DNA of 64,000 bases, from positions 40,537 through 104,536 of the forward strand of contig NZ_JAEMVB010000004.1 of the NCBI RefSeq assembly GCF_029215995.1, in the 5' to 3' direction. Numbering within the stretch: position 1 is the first letter of the stretch; each line of letters opens with the position of its first letter. The position numbers and the translations under genes are program-made. A model generated the notes under the pieces. It had not been told where the DNA came from. It did no database searches and was given only the letters and a program-made list of their open reading frames with translations. The stretch comes from Sulfurimonas sp. SAG-AH-194-L11 (GTDB lineage Bacteria > Campylobacterota > Campylobacteria > Campylobacterales > Sulfurimonadaceae). Shown piece by piece: positions 50,464 through 58,180 of the stretch.

Positions 50464-51387
50464 ATGTCAGTTTATGTTTTTGGACACAGAAATCCAGATA
50501 GTGACTCTATTGTAGGTGCTATCGCAATATCATACTTAAAAAATCAGTTAGAAAATGAAGAATATGTTGCTTGTCGTCAAGGTGAAATATCTGATGAGAC
50601 AAAGTTTATCTTAGATACTTTTAATGGTACACTTCCAATACTAAAAACTTCAGTTGCTGGAGAAAAAGTATATCTTGTTGATTCAACAGATAAGCTACAT
50701 TTTCAAGATGACATAGATGATGCTACTATTCTTGGTATCATAGACCACCATAAACTCGGTGACATTATGACTTCTACTCCTTTAGAGTGTTGGATTCGCC
50801 CTATTGGCTGTTCTAATACAGTTGTTAAAGAGGTGTATGATGCTTTAGGTGTTACTATTCCTAAAGATATCGCAGGTATGATGATGATGGCAATTTTAAG
50901 TGATACTGTTATCTTTAAATCACCTACATGTACAAAAGTAGATACAAAAGCAGTAAAAGAACTTGCAAAAATTGCTGAAATTGAGAACTACAAAGAACTT
51001 GCTATGGAGATGTTTATAGTGAAGTCTGCAACGAAGGGTGCTAGTGCTAGAGACCTCAACACTAAAGACTATAAACCTTTTGTTATGAATGGTGCGAAAG
51101 TTGGTGTAAATCAGTTAGAGATGATAGACATATCAGCACTTGATGATAGAATCGATGAAATTTATGCAGATATGGTGAAGATGAAAGAAGAGGAGGGTTT
51201 ACATACTATGCTCGTACTCCTTACAGACATCATGAAAGAGGGCTCTCAACTGCTTTGTGTAAGTGATGACCCTAGTAAAATTGAAGCAGCATTTGATAAA
51301 AAACTAGTAAACAACCAGATGTGGTTAGAGGGTGTACTGAGTCGTAAAAAGCAGGTCATCCCTTTCGTGCAACCCCAGTTTAACTAA
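50464..51387 (+). CDS. ppaC: Manganese-dependent inorganic pyrophosphatase (family II)
   Basis: A 307-residue DHH-family pyrophosphatase. FGHRNPDSDSIVGA holds the first metal ligands, VDSTDK the next, IIDHHKLGD the DHH motif, and CSNTVV another conserved stretch. The C-terminal DHHA2 domain ends SRKKQVIPFVQPQF, a family hallmark. It hydrolyses PPi with Mn/Co. Its last 63 bp overlap the opposing BatD gene in antisense. TATAAT at 50433-50438 may be its -10 box. Confidence 0.92.
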   Translation: MSVYVFGHRNPDSDSIVGAIAISYLKNQLENEEYVACRQGEISDETKFILDTFNGTLPILKTSVAGEKVYLVDSTDKLHFQDDIDDATILGIIDHHKLGDIMTSTPLECWIRPIGCSNTVVKEVYDALGVTIPKDIAGMMMMAILSDTVIFKSPTCTKVDTKAVKELAKIAEIENYKELAMEMFIVKSATKGASARDLNTKDYKPFVMNGAKVGVNQLEMIDISALDDRIDEIYADMVKMKEEEGLHTMLVLLTDIMKEGSQLLCVSDDPSKIEAAFDKKLVNNQMWLEGVLSRKKQVIPFVQPQFN

Positions 51388-52452
51388 CTCTTTTATAATC
51401 TCTTTTTTGATAGTTTTGAAGTTGGGCAGATGCTCATCTTCAAGCTTATATATTAACGCATCTAAGTTCTTATCTCTTCCTAAGTATACAACTACCTTTT
51501 TATAAAACTCATCTTTTTTACGAGCTGATTTAAGTTTTTTTATGAGTGAAGTTTTCTGTTTGACTCTTCGTTTTTTTATTTGATAAATAAGTATGATTGT
51601 TAAGGTGATAAAACTAGCGATAAAAAAGTAGATATAGTTATTGTTATCAGATACAATTTTTTCCTTTTTGTGTGTGTAGCCTTTTATATCTATTTTAATA
51701 AGCTCTGTAGCAGTTTTTTTGACTAAAGAGTCTCTTTTATCAAAATAGAGTAGCTCAAAAGAGGGGATAGTATAGTCTTTCTCTGAAATAAGTGCATATG
51801 CCTTTGTTTGTAAGTGCTGGCGTTTACTTGATGTTGTATAGAGTAAGTAAGCAGTAGCATCTTGTATCTTAGGGACAATAGAGTCTAGGTTTTGTATGTT
51901 CCCATCCCCATAGAGTGAGATACGAAGAGTCACTACCTCTCCTGCGAGAACACTTCTTTTATCAACACTAGCAGTGAGTCTATACTCTCCAATAGCTGTG
52001 ATGTTATCAGGAAGTTTTTTTACCTCTAAGTTGAGTTCACTAGCCTTTACTATGAACCTTTTTGTGTACTTACTTCTGTTGTCAAAGTTTTTATATAAGC
52101 CATCTATTATTTGTGTCTCTACTCTTAAGCCTTTTAGTGTAAAGTTACCCTCACTTTGGGGAGTAATGGAGTAGTAAATCTCTTCAACTCTTGTGCTATC
52201 TTCCTTTTTAAAATCCTTTGACCCTAGCTCTTTAACTAGCATACCTGTAAATTCAGGCTCTGTGATTTCATAATCTTCAAGATCACTATATGTGTAAGTG
52301 AGTTTGAGCTGTGTGGTCTCACCGAGGAGTATACTTGTGTCTGTAAGCTCTGCTGTAAAACTGTAGCCCTTTGGTGCTTGTATAATTTGAGAGGCATAGA
52401 GGGACGACACCAAAAGATGTAAAAAAAGTATAATGCTAATCTTGTAAAACAT
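51325..52452 (-). CDS. batD: BatD-like oxygen-tolerance protein
   Basis: A 375-residue protein with signal peptide (ending SLYAS), two Ig-like/BatD repeats (about 20-140 and 150-260), one membrane helix (about 278-295), and a cytoplasmic tail with an RVKQKTSLIKKLK basic stretch. It is the distal gene of a MoxR/DUF58/BatA/BatBC/BatD cluster whose members assist protein complexes or stress tolerance. Its last 20 codons overlap ppaC on the opposite strand. It overlaps the batBC gene by 17 bp. Confidence 0.75.
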   Translation of the reverse strand: MFYKISIILFLHLLVSSLYASQIIQAPKGYSFTAELTDTSILLGETTQLKLTYTYSDLEDYEITEPEFTGMLVKELGSKDFKKEDSTRVEEIYYSITPQSEGNFTLKGLRVETQIIDGLYKNFDNRSKYTKRFIVKASELNLEVKKLPDNITAIGEYRLTASVDKRSVLAGEVVTLRISLYGDGNIQNLDSIVPKIQDATAYLLYTTSSKRQHLQTKAYALISEKDYTIPSFELLYFDKRDSLVKKTATELIKIDIKGYTHKKEKIVSDNNNYIYFFIASFITLTIILIYQIKKRRVKQKTSLIKKLKSARKKDEFYKKVVVYLGRDKNLDALIYKLEDEHLPNFKTIKKEIIKELVKLGLHERDDLLFTTQYTL

Positions 52453-53950
52453 TTTTGCTTCTCCTGTGAGTAGTAAGTTTACGTAAAAATATAATCGGTT
52501 TTTGCTTTTTAAGTGCTTGGAGTAACTGCTCCTCTTGGCTGAGTACTATATGCTCAAGTGTGACTACATAGTCTGAACTCAGACTCTCTTGTTGGCGTTT
52601 CGCATGAAGAGAGATTCTTTGTGGTAGTTTGTACTTCTCCTCTTTACTCTTGAGCTTTTTATGTTTTTGATTTGATAAGATGTGTTTGACTTGTGTTAAG
52701 TTCTCTCGTGCATTTTTATCATCTAATAACTGTAACGATTTTATATAGTACTTTTTTGCAAGATGTAACTGCTTTAGTTTTACATAGGAATTTGCGACGT
52801 TATAATAAACCTTTGCATTAAAAGTATCATCTGCATTAAGACTTTTCATATAGTTTTGAATCGCTCTATCATAGAGTTCGAGTTTATACTGAGTATTTGC
52901 GATATTATAGAGTGTTTGGGATGTTTGGGAGAGTTTTTTGTATGCTTGTAAAGCATCTCTATAGTGAGCCTCTTTAAAAGAGTTTTGAGCATTTGAGATA
53001 TGGTAGAAGTCTAGAACTGATGCTTTTGTATCTGGACTCAGACTCAGTAAGATGAGAGAAACTATCATTATGTTTATACTCTTGCTTTTAAGCTCCAAAT
53101 CAGAGCCATAGATAAAAAGAAGTATAAGTAAGACAAGGAGTAAAGGGAAGTAAAACAACTCTGTCTGCTCTGTCTGTGTGCTTTGAGCATCTCTACTGCT
53201 CTCTTCTCTTTGTACCTTTTGCAGTCTAAGTAAAAGAGCATCTATATCATCAGAGGAGTAGGTATATCTATGACTTGGATTAGCGAGAGGCTCTTTTGTA
53301 ATGCTAATGATATTTATAGAGAGATTGTTATCTTTTGCATAGCTAAACTCCTCTGTAAAACTATCTATATCTTGTATGTCACTCAAAATAAGAACATTTT
53401 TACGCTTGTAGTTGTGTAACATTTGCTCAGCACCCTCAAAAGCTACAAAAAGGTTTGTACTCTTTTGTACTATTTTTGAGTACTCTATACTTTTAGCAAT
53501 AAAAGCGAGCGATGCCTTATCTTCACTAAGAGGGTGTGCCTCATAAGCACTAGTAGCAAAAAGAAGAAGACCGACTCTGAGCTTAGCATTTGAGTTCATC
53601 AGTGTATCTATCTTAGAGAGAGCAAGGTCTAGTCTAGTTGGATAGACATCACTTTTAAGCATTGACTTTGAGATGTCTAGTGCTATGAGAAGAGGGAGAC
53701 TCTTCTCATGTGTACTCAGGGAGTGGCGACTCACTGGTTGGGCTAAAGCTAGAGTCATAAGAAAAATAGCAAGTAAAAAAAGTCTATATTTTAGAGGAGT
53801 CTCTTGAAGATGACGGTTTACACTTATAGTTTTTAAAACTTCTGTAGAAAAGAGGGAAGAGAGTTTCTCTTTTTTTATACGAAATGAATAAAAAAATGCA
53901 AGAAGAGGAAGCACTAAAAGTAAGAGAAAAAGAGGGTGTGAAAAATACAT
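52436..53950 (-). CDS. BatB-BatC fusion: von Willebrand A domain plus TPR repeats
   Basis: A 504-residue protein. The N-terminal hydrophobic segment and another at about 55-75 precede a VWA domain (about 88-255) with metal-binding site ALDISKSM (DxSxS-like) and ILSDIQDID. A membrane helix at about 265-285 follows, then TPR repeats (about 330-420, YDRAIQNYMKSLNADDTF). Together these correspond to BatB and BatC in one chain. It shares one base with the preceding batA stop. The cluster's partner MoxR ATPase is encoded at the head of the operon. Confidence 0.8.
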   Translation of the reverse strand: MYFSHPLFLLLLVLPLLAFFYSFRIKKEKLSSLFSTEVLKTISVNRHLQETPLKYRLFLLAIFLMTLALAQPVSRHSLSTHEKSLPLLIALDISKSMLKSDVYPTRLDLALSKIDTLMNSNAKLRVGLLLFATSAYEAHPLSEDKASLAFIAKSIEYSKIVQKSTNLFVAFEGAEQMLHNYKRKNVLILSDIQDIDSFTEEFSYAKDNNLSINIISITKEPLANPSHRYTYSSDDIDALLLRLQKVQREESSRDAQSTQTEQTELFYFPLLLVLLILLFIYGSDLELKSKSINIMIVSLILLSLSPDTKASVLDFYHISNAQNSFKEAHYRDALQAYKKLSQTSQTLYNIANTQYKLELYDRAIQNYMKSLNADDTFNAKVYYNVANSYVKLKQLHLAKKYYIKSLQLLDDKNARENLTQVKHILSNQKHKKLKSKEEKYKLPQRISLHAKRQQESLSSDYVVTLEHIVLSQEEQLLQALKKQKPIIFLRKLTTHRRSKNVLQD

Positions 53951-54861
53951 TATATCTTCTCATCTTCTTTAGATAGATATGCTAAAAGAAGAGCAAACAT
54001 AAGAGTTATAAACAGAGGGTAAAAGTAAAGATACTCTATGACTTGTATAGAAGAGCGCCTATGGGTCTTAGCCTCAAGTAGACTTATCTCTTTGTAGACC
54101 TCTTTTAAATCTTCTTTATTGTTTGCAGTAAAGCTTTTTGCATTCGTTTTTACAGAGATAAGCTCTGTTAAGTTGTTGTTACTCTCACCTATGGAGATAG
54201 TATAGACTTTTATATGATGCTTGTCGAGGAGTCTAAGCACTACTTCAAGTGGAATTTTACTTGCTGTATCATCACCATCGCTTAGAAGTATTATAACTCT
54301 TGAAGAGCTAAGAGAATTTTCTAAGAGTGTAGTTGCAGTTGCGAGTGAGTCTATAAGTGCCGTACTCCTACCAACAAGACCGATACTAATGTTTTGTATA
54401 CTACTCTGAGGTGCAGAGTTATCGTAAGAGAGAGGAGAGGCTATGGCGCTTGTATCTCCAAAAACTACTAGACCTATTCTATCCTTTGAACGTTTTTGTA
54501 TAAAGTCACTAGCTACATCTTGGACTACACTCCATCGTGATTGATTATAGTCGAGTTCATTAAAGCCATTGAGGCTCATAGAACCACTAGTATCAAGACT
54601 TAAAACTATGTCTAGTGTATGTTGTGAGTTATTAGGGAGCTGTTTTGTAAGGATAGGACTTGCAAGAGAGAGTAAGAGAAAAAAGAGTATAGAGTATTTG
54701 AGTAAAGTTTTTGAGAACAAAGTATCTTGTGTCGATGCGACAGTTGTTAGGATGTTAGGCATATAATATGATGGAGTCTTTTGTCTAAAGAGTACATCTA
54801 AACCAATAAAAATAAAGAGTATTACAATAACAAAAGGGTACTCAAAGCTAAAACTTTGCAT
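53950..54861 (-). CDS. batA: BatA-type VWA membrane protein
   Basis: A 303-residue protein with membrane helices near residues 8-20 and 50-70, and a VWA domain (about 85-270) containing SLDTSGSMSL (MIDAS DxSGS) and ILLSDGDDTAS. A C-terminal helix (about 277-297) anchors it again. VWA proteins of this cluster act with MoxR ATPases in assembly or chaperone roles. It shares one base with the DUF58 gene stop and one with the batBC start, so all are co-translated. Confidence 0.85.
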   Translation of the reverse strand: MQSFSFEYPFVIVILFIFIGLDVLFRQKTPSYYMPNILTTVASTQDTLFSKTLLKYSILFFLLLSLASPILTKQLPNNSQHTLDIVLSLDTSGSMSLNGFNELDYNQSRWSVVQDVASDFIQKRSKDRIGLVVFGDTSAIASPLSYDNSAPQSSIQNISIGLVGRSTALIDSLATATTLLENSLSSSRVIILLSDGDDTASKIPLEVVLRLLDKHHIKVYTISIGESNNNLTELISVKTNAKSFTANNKEDLKEVYKEISLLEAKTHRRSSIQVIEYLYFYPLFITLMFALLLAYLSKEDEKI

Positions 54862-55715
54862 TATAAGTGACTCATAAAGGGGAGTAGTTTTACTAAAGGT
54901 TCTTCATCTGTGTATATCTTTAGATACTTCACACCAGACTTATTGAGTTTGGCAAAGAGTAGGGTGTCCTCTTCAAGTAATTTTTTCTTGATTTTTAAAG
55001 CTGCACTTTTATCTATCTTTACATCTGCATGAAGACCACTTATGGGATCTGTGACATTCATCCTACCAAGTGCAAGAGGATTCTCTTCAAACCTATCTCT
55101 TATGATAATTATGACCACTTGATGTTTATGTGCTAAAGAAGCTATATCTAAACTCTGAGTATTTAAAAAATCACCAAGAAAAAAGATAAAAGAACGTTTT
55201 TGTAGTATCTTGTAAAAGGAGGAAGCTAGTTTGTCATAGTTGATATCTTCTCTTAAAAGGGCTTGTGTATCGACTTTTTCTAAAAGCTCTCGAACACTAA
55301 AAATATGCTTACTTTTTTTAGTACAAAGTTGTAGTGCTTGTGTATAGGTATATGTCTCATAAGCATCGCCTTGTTTGACAGATGAAAACGCCAAGAGTGC
55401 TAAAGTCTCTTTGAGTATCTCAAACTTTAACTTTTGGGTTCCAAAGTTCAGTGAAGCATTTAAAAGGGGTACAAAAACAAGGTTTAACTCTTTTTCTTCT
55501 CTAAAAACTTTTACATGAGGCTTCCCCATCTTTGAGCTAATAATCCAATCAATATGCTTGATATCATCACCACTTGCATACTCTCGTAGCTCAATAAACT
55601 CAGAACCTAGACCCTTAAAAAAAGTGCTATGTTCTCCTATGTGTGAGCTAAAAACACTTTTTTGTGCTTTAATGAGTAAGGGGGCTAAACTACTGCCTTT
55701 AAGGTACTGGTACAC
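54861..55715 (-). CDS. DUF58 domain protein of the MoxR/Bat cluster
   Basis: A 284-residue soluble protein. HSTFFKGLGSEFIELREYASGDDIKHIDW is the DUF58 core (G-x-E-F-x-E-x-R-x-Y-x-x-GD-x-x-x-I-D-W); KPHVKVFREEKEL follows. It is the usual second gene after moxR and is related to VWA folds. It overlaps the moxR gene by 17 bp. Function is not defined beyond cluster membership. Confidence 0.88.
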   Translation of the reverse strand: MYQYLKGSSLAPLLIKAQKSVFSSHIGEHSTFFKGLGSEFIELREYASGDDIKHIDWIISSKMGKPHVKVFREEKELNLVFVPLLNASLNFGTQKLKFEILKETLALLAFSSVKQGDAYETYTYTQALQLCTKKSKHIFSVRELLEKVDTQALLREDINYDKLASSFYKILQKRSFIFFLGDFLNTQSLDIASLAHKHQVVIIIIRDRFEENPLALGRMNVTDPISGLHADVKIDKSAALKIKKKLLEEDTLLFAKLNKSGVKYLKIYTDEEPLVKLLPFMSHL

Positions 55716-56631
55716 TTTGTAAAAGAGCCTCTATAACTTGATCAGGGCTAATCCCCTCTGCAATGGCGTCATAACTGAGTTTAAGTCGGTGACGAAGAAT
55801 ATCTTTAGCACATAGAACAATATCAGAGGGTTGAACATAGTCATTTCCTCTCAAGTAGGCTCTCGCTTTAACAGCTTTGAGCATATCTATAGTCGCACGG
55901 GGTGATGCTCCATACTCTATGTACTTATGCCCACCTCTTGTAGTGAAAATGAGTTTGACAATATACTCTTTCAACTCAGTATCAATATGAACATTTTGTA
56001 TCTCTTCTTTAATGCTCTGTAAATCTTCTCTAGTAAGTACTGCGTTTATCTCTTCAAAACTAGAAGTGGCTGCTTTTTCAGCGATGGAGAGCTCTTCCTC
56101 AGGAGAGTTATAGCCGACAATGATTTTAAACATAAACCTATCAAGTTGTGCCTCAGGAAGAGAGTATGCTCCCTCTTGCTCTATAGGGTTTTGAGTAGCA
56201 AGTACTAAAAATGGTTTTTCTATCTTAAAACTTTCATCTCCGATAGTTACTTGCTTCTCTTGCATAACTTCAAGTAGAGCAGACTGTACTTTTGCAGGAG
56301 CACGGTTAATCTCATCTGCGAGTAAAAGGTTTGTAAAAATTGGTCCATGTTTTATCTTAAACTCACCACTCTTTACATCATAAATCTCAGCACCTATAAT
56401 ATCAGAAGGGAGTAAGTCTGGTGTAAACTGTACACGTTTAAAGTTGAGGTTGATAGCTTTAGCAAGGGCATTTACAGCAGTAGTTTTTGCAAGTCCAGGA
56501 ACACCCTCTAGTAAAATGTGTCCATCACAAAAGAGACCTATCAAAAGAGCATCAACCATATGACTATGACCGATGAGTTGCTTTGAAATCTCTTCTTTGA
56601 GTAGTTTTAGCTTTGTTTTCATACTAAGCAT
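55699..56631 (-). CDS. MoxR-family AAA+ ATPase
   Basis: A 310-residue AAA+ ATPase. LEGVPGLAKTTAVNALAKA is Walker A (with A-K-T-T in place of G-K-T), LLADEINRAPAKVQSALLEVMQE Walker B and sensor region (quoted in parts), ATQNPIEQEGAYSLPEAQLDRF sensor 1/arginine finger area. MoxR ATPases work with VWA partners to mature complexes such as methanol dehydrogenase. It heads the batA-D operon. Alternative start at codon 4 (ATG 56622) cannot be excluded; no clear RBS for either. Confidence 0.88.
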   Translation of the reverse strand: MLSMKTKLKLLKEEISKQLIGHSHMVDALLIGLFCDGHILLEGVPGLAKTTAVNALAKAINLNFKRVQFTPDLLPSDIIGAEIYDVKSGEFKIKHGPIFTNLLLADEINRAPAKVQSALLEVMQEKQVTIGDESFKIEKPFLVLATQNPIEQEGAYSLPEAQLDRFMFKIIVGYNSPEEELSIAEKAATSSFEEINAVLTREDLQSIKEEIQNVHIDTELKEYIVKLIFTTRGGHKYIEYGASPRATIDMLKAVKARAYLRGNDYVQPSDIVLCAKDILRHRLKLSYDAIAEGISPDQVIEALLQSVPVP

Positions 56632-56671
56632 AATAGCAAAACCGTGTTAAATATAAGTAAATATCTTTGTA

Positions 56672-56761
56672 TTAGTCTTTCATAAGTTCATAACTACTAT
56701 ATATGATTGCAAATAAAGCTATAGATAATGCTATTGCAAGTGCTATTGATTCTATTGACAT
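56672..56761 (-). CDS. 29-residue membrane microprotein
   Basis: A short open frame, MSIESIALAIALS then IALFAIIYSSYELMKD, with one membrane helix and acidic/basic ends. It starts two bases after the stop of the preceding small membrane gene. That gene's last codons form GAGGAG, a strong RBS nine bases before this ATG, so coupling is likely. It lies upstream of the moxR gene. It is too short to assign; evidence is the RBS, helix and spacing. Confidence 0.5.
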   Translation of the reverse strand: MSIESIALAIALSIALFAIIYSSYELMKD

Positions 56762-56763
56762 AA

Positions 56764-56994
56764 CTATAACTCCTCTAAATTATTTATTTTTTTGTGCATA
56801 AACTTTGCTAGTAACATAAAGATTATAGCTAAGATAATGATGGTTATAATTCCCATCCAAAAAGTAAAATCTAATATATTGCTTTGATAAAGTTTAACTG
56901 TTCCACTAACATCACCCATTAGCAGAGCAGTTATAAGAGCTAAGTAAACCTTTAATGCTCCAATAAATTCTTTTTCTTTATCAATTTTTCCCAT
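56764..56994 (-). CDS. Small two-TM membrane protein, unknown
   Basis: A 76-residue protein. MGKIDKEKEFIGALKVYL is followed by helix 1 (about 15-32), a short loop (VKLYQSNIL), and helix 2 (about 43-66), ending in a charged MHKKINNLEEL. No family is recognised. Its end provides the RBS for the 29-residue frame downstream. It may be part of the moxR/bat transcript or independent. Confidence 0.6.
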   Translation of the reverse strand: MGKIDKEKEFIGALKVYLALITALLMGDVSGTVKLYQSNILDFTFWMGIITIIILAIIFMLLAKFMHKKINNLEEL

Positions 56995-57036
56995 AGATTA
57001 TTATACCATAGTCAGAGAAATAGAGAAAGTAGTCTA

Positions 57037-58008
57037 TTAATTTTGAAGAGCTGCTTCAGCAGCTGCTCTAGTTGTATACCAAATTTCAGTTTTAGTAGTT
57101 CCTACAGGAATAGAACTTACAGTAGACTCTAAAGCAGTTCCTATTGTTGTTATACTCCCTTCTGATATAGATGTAATCACAGTAGATACTTTGAGACTAC
57201 TTCCATCAATAATAAAAGTCATAATAATCTTTCCATCGACAATCTCAAAAGGTACTGTATAAAAATCAGCTGGATTATCAAATGTTGCATTCCAACCATC
57301 TACACTATAATCACCAACTATCTGTCTTTGATTGTCTCTAAAACGAAGTCTATAATTCCCTCCTTGTTCAGGTATGTCTATTCTATAAAAATCTACAGAA
57401 TTTAAATAAGCCTGAGTAAACTTTTTATCATAATTTATTGAATTTGTGTCAATATAATTATCCATTACAAGTTTTACACCAGTCTCATCTAAAACAGTAT
57501 TATTCGTGTCATCTCGGTAGGCAGAAAAAGTATTGTCAGCAAAAAGTATATCTATATGCCCTTTTATAACTGTTGGAGTAGTACTTAGGTTAAAATCACT
57601 AGCACTAAAGTTAAAGTCTTGAAGTTTAGATAAGTCTAGAACAGCACTATTACTTCTGTTTCCATCAAAGTTTTGTAGTAGTAGTGCAATGTTTGTAGCA
57701 GTATCATTAGTGTCAGAAATACTGTAAGGAGTCACAAGAGTTCCAGCAGTTCCTTTTCCAAGACTCAAGTTACCGAGTGTAAACTCTATCTCTTCACCTG
57801 CGATGTATGTAAACTGACCACTTGCATCTGTAAAACCACTTTGAGTTACTGTTTTAAAGCCAAGACCTTGTACGGGTGCATCTACAAATGTACCTGTAAG
57901 TGCTGTAGTAGGAGTCGTAGTCGCATCGTCACCACCTCCACACCCTACAAAAAGTGTACTTGCTACTACTGAAAGTGCTATCATTTTTATTGAATTTTTA
58001 ATTTTCAT
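57037..58008 (-). CDS. Lipoprotein of unknown function
   Basis: A 323-residue lipoprotein with lipobox FVGC (Cys about 23), followed by GGGDDATTTPTTA, a disordered linker. The body has a beta-rich first domain (GTFVDAPVQGLGFKT then SGFTDASGQFTYIAGE, the repeat common in surface lipoproteins with Ig-like/CarboxypepD-like units). A second domain ends WYTTRAAAEAALQN. A secreted or surface location is likely. The divergent region carries a TGTCA-N6-TGACA palindrome (58054-58069) upstream, so the two-component system next door may control it. Confidence 0.7.
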   Translation of the reverse strand: MKIKNSIKMIALSVVASTLFVGCGGGDDATTTPTTALTGTFVDAPVQGLGFKTVTQSGFTDASGQFTYIAGEEIEFTLGNLSLGKGTAGTLVTPYSISDTNDTATNIALLLQNFDGNRSNSAVLDLSKLQDFNFSASDFNLSTTPTVIKGHIDILFADNTFSAYRDDTNNTVLDETGVKLVMDNYIDTNSINYDKKFTQAYLNSVDFYRIDIPEQGGNYRLRFRDNQRQIVGDYSVDGWNATFDNPADFYTVPFEIVDGKIIMTFIIDGSSLKVSTVITSISEGSITTIGTALESTVSSIPVGTTKTEIWYTTRAAAEAALQN

Positions 58009-58053
58009 CTATTTACCTTTATTTTAAATTGTTAACATCTTACATAACTCAAG

Positions 58054-58069
58054 TGTCAATGGAATGACA
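58054..58069. promoter_or_regulatory. Candidate operator TGTCA-N6-TGACA, copy 1
   Basis: A perfect 5-bp inverted repeat with a 6-bp spacer (TGTCAATGGAATGACA). It lies 46 bp upstream of the lipoprotein start and 112 bp upstream of the kinase ATG. A second copy with the same spacing lies at 59738-59753. Confidence 0.5.
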
Positions 58070-58180
58070 TTTTGGATATATTTAGTTAAAAATAGATAAA
58101 CTTCATTATATTATATATGAAGGTGAGATATCAAAAATATTAACAACTCCTCTTTTATTCTTTCTGTTCTCATAAGTTTT

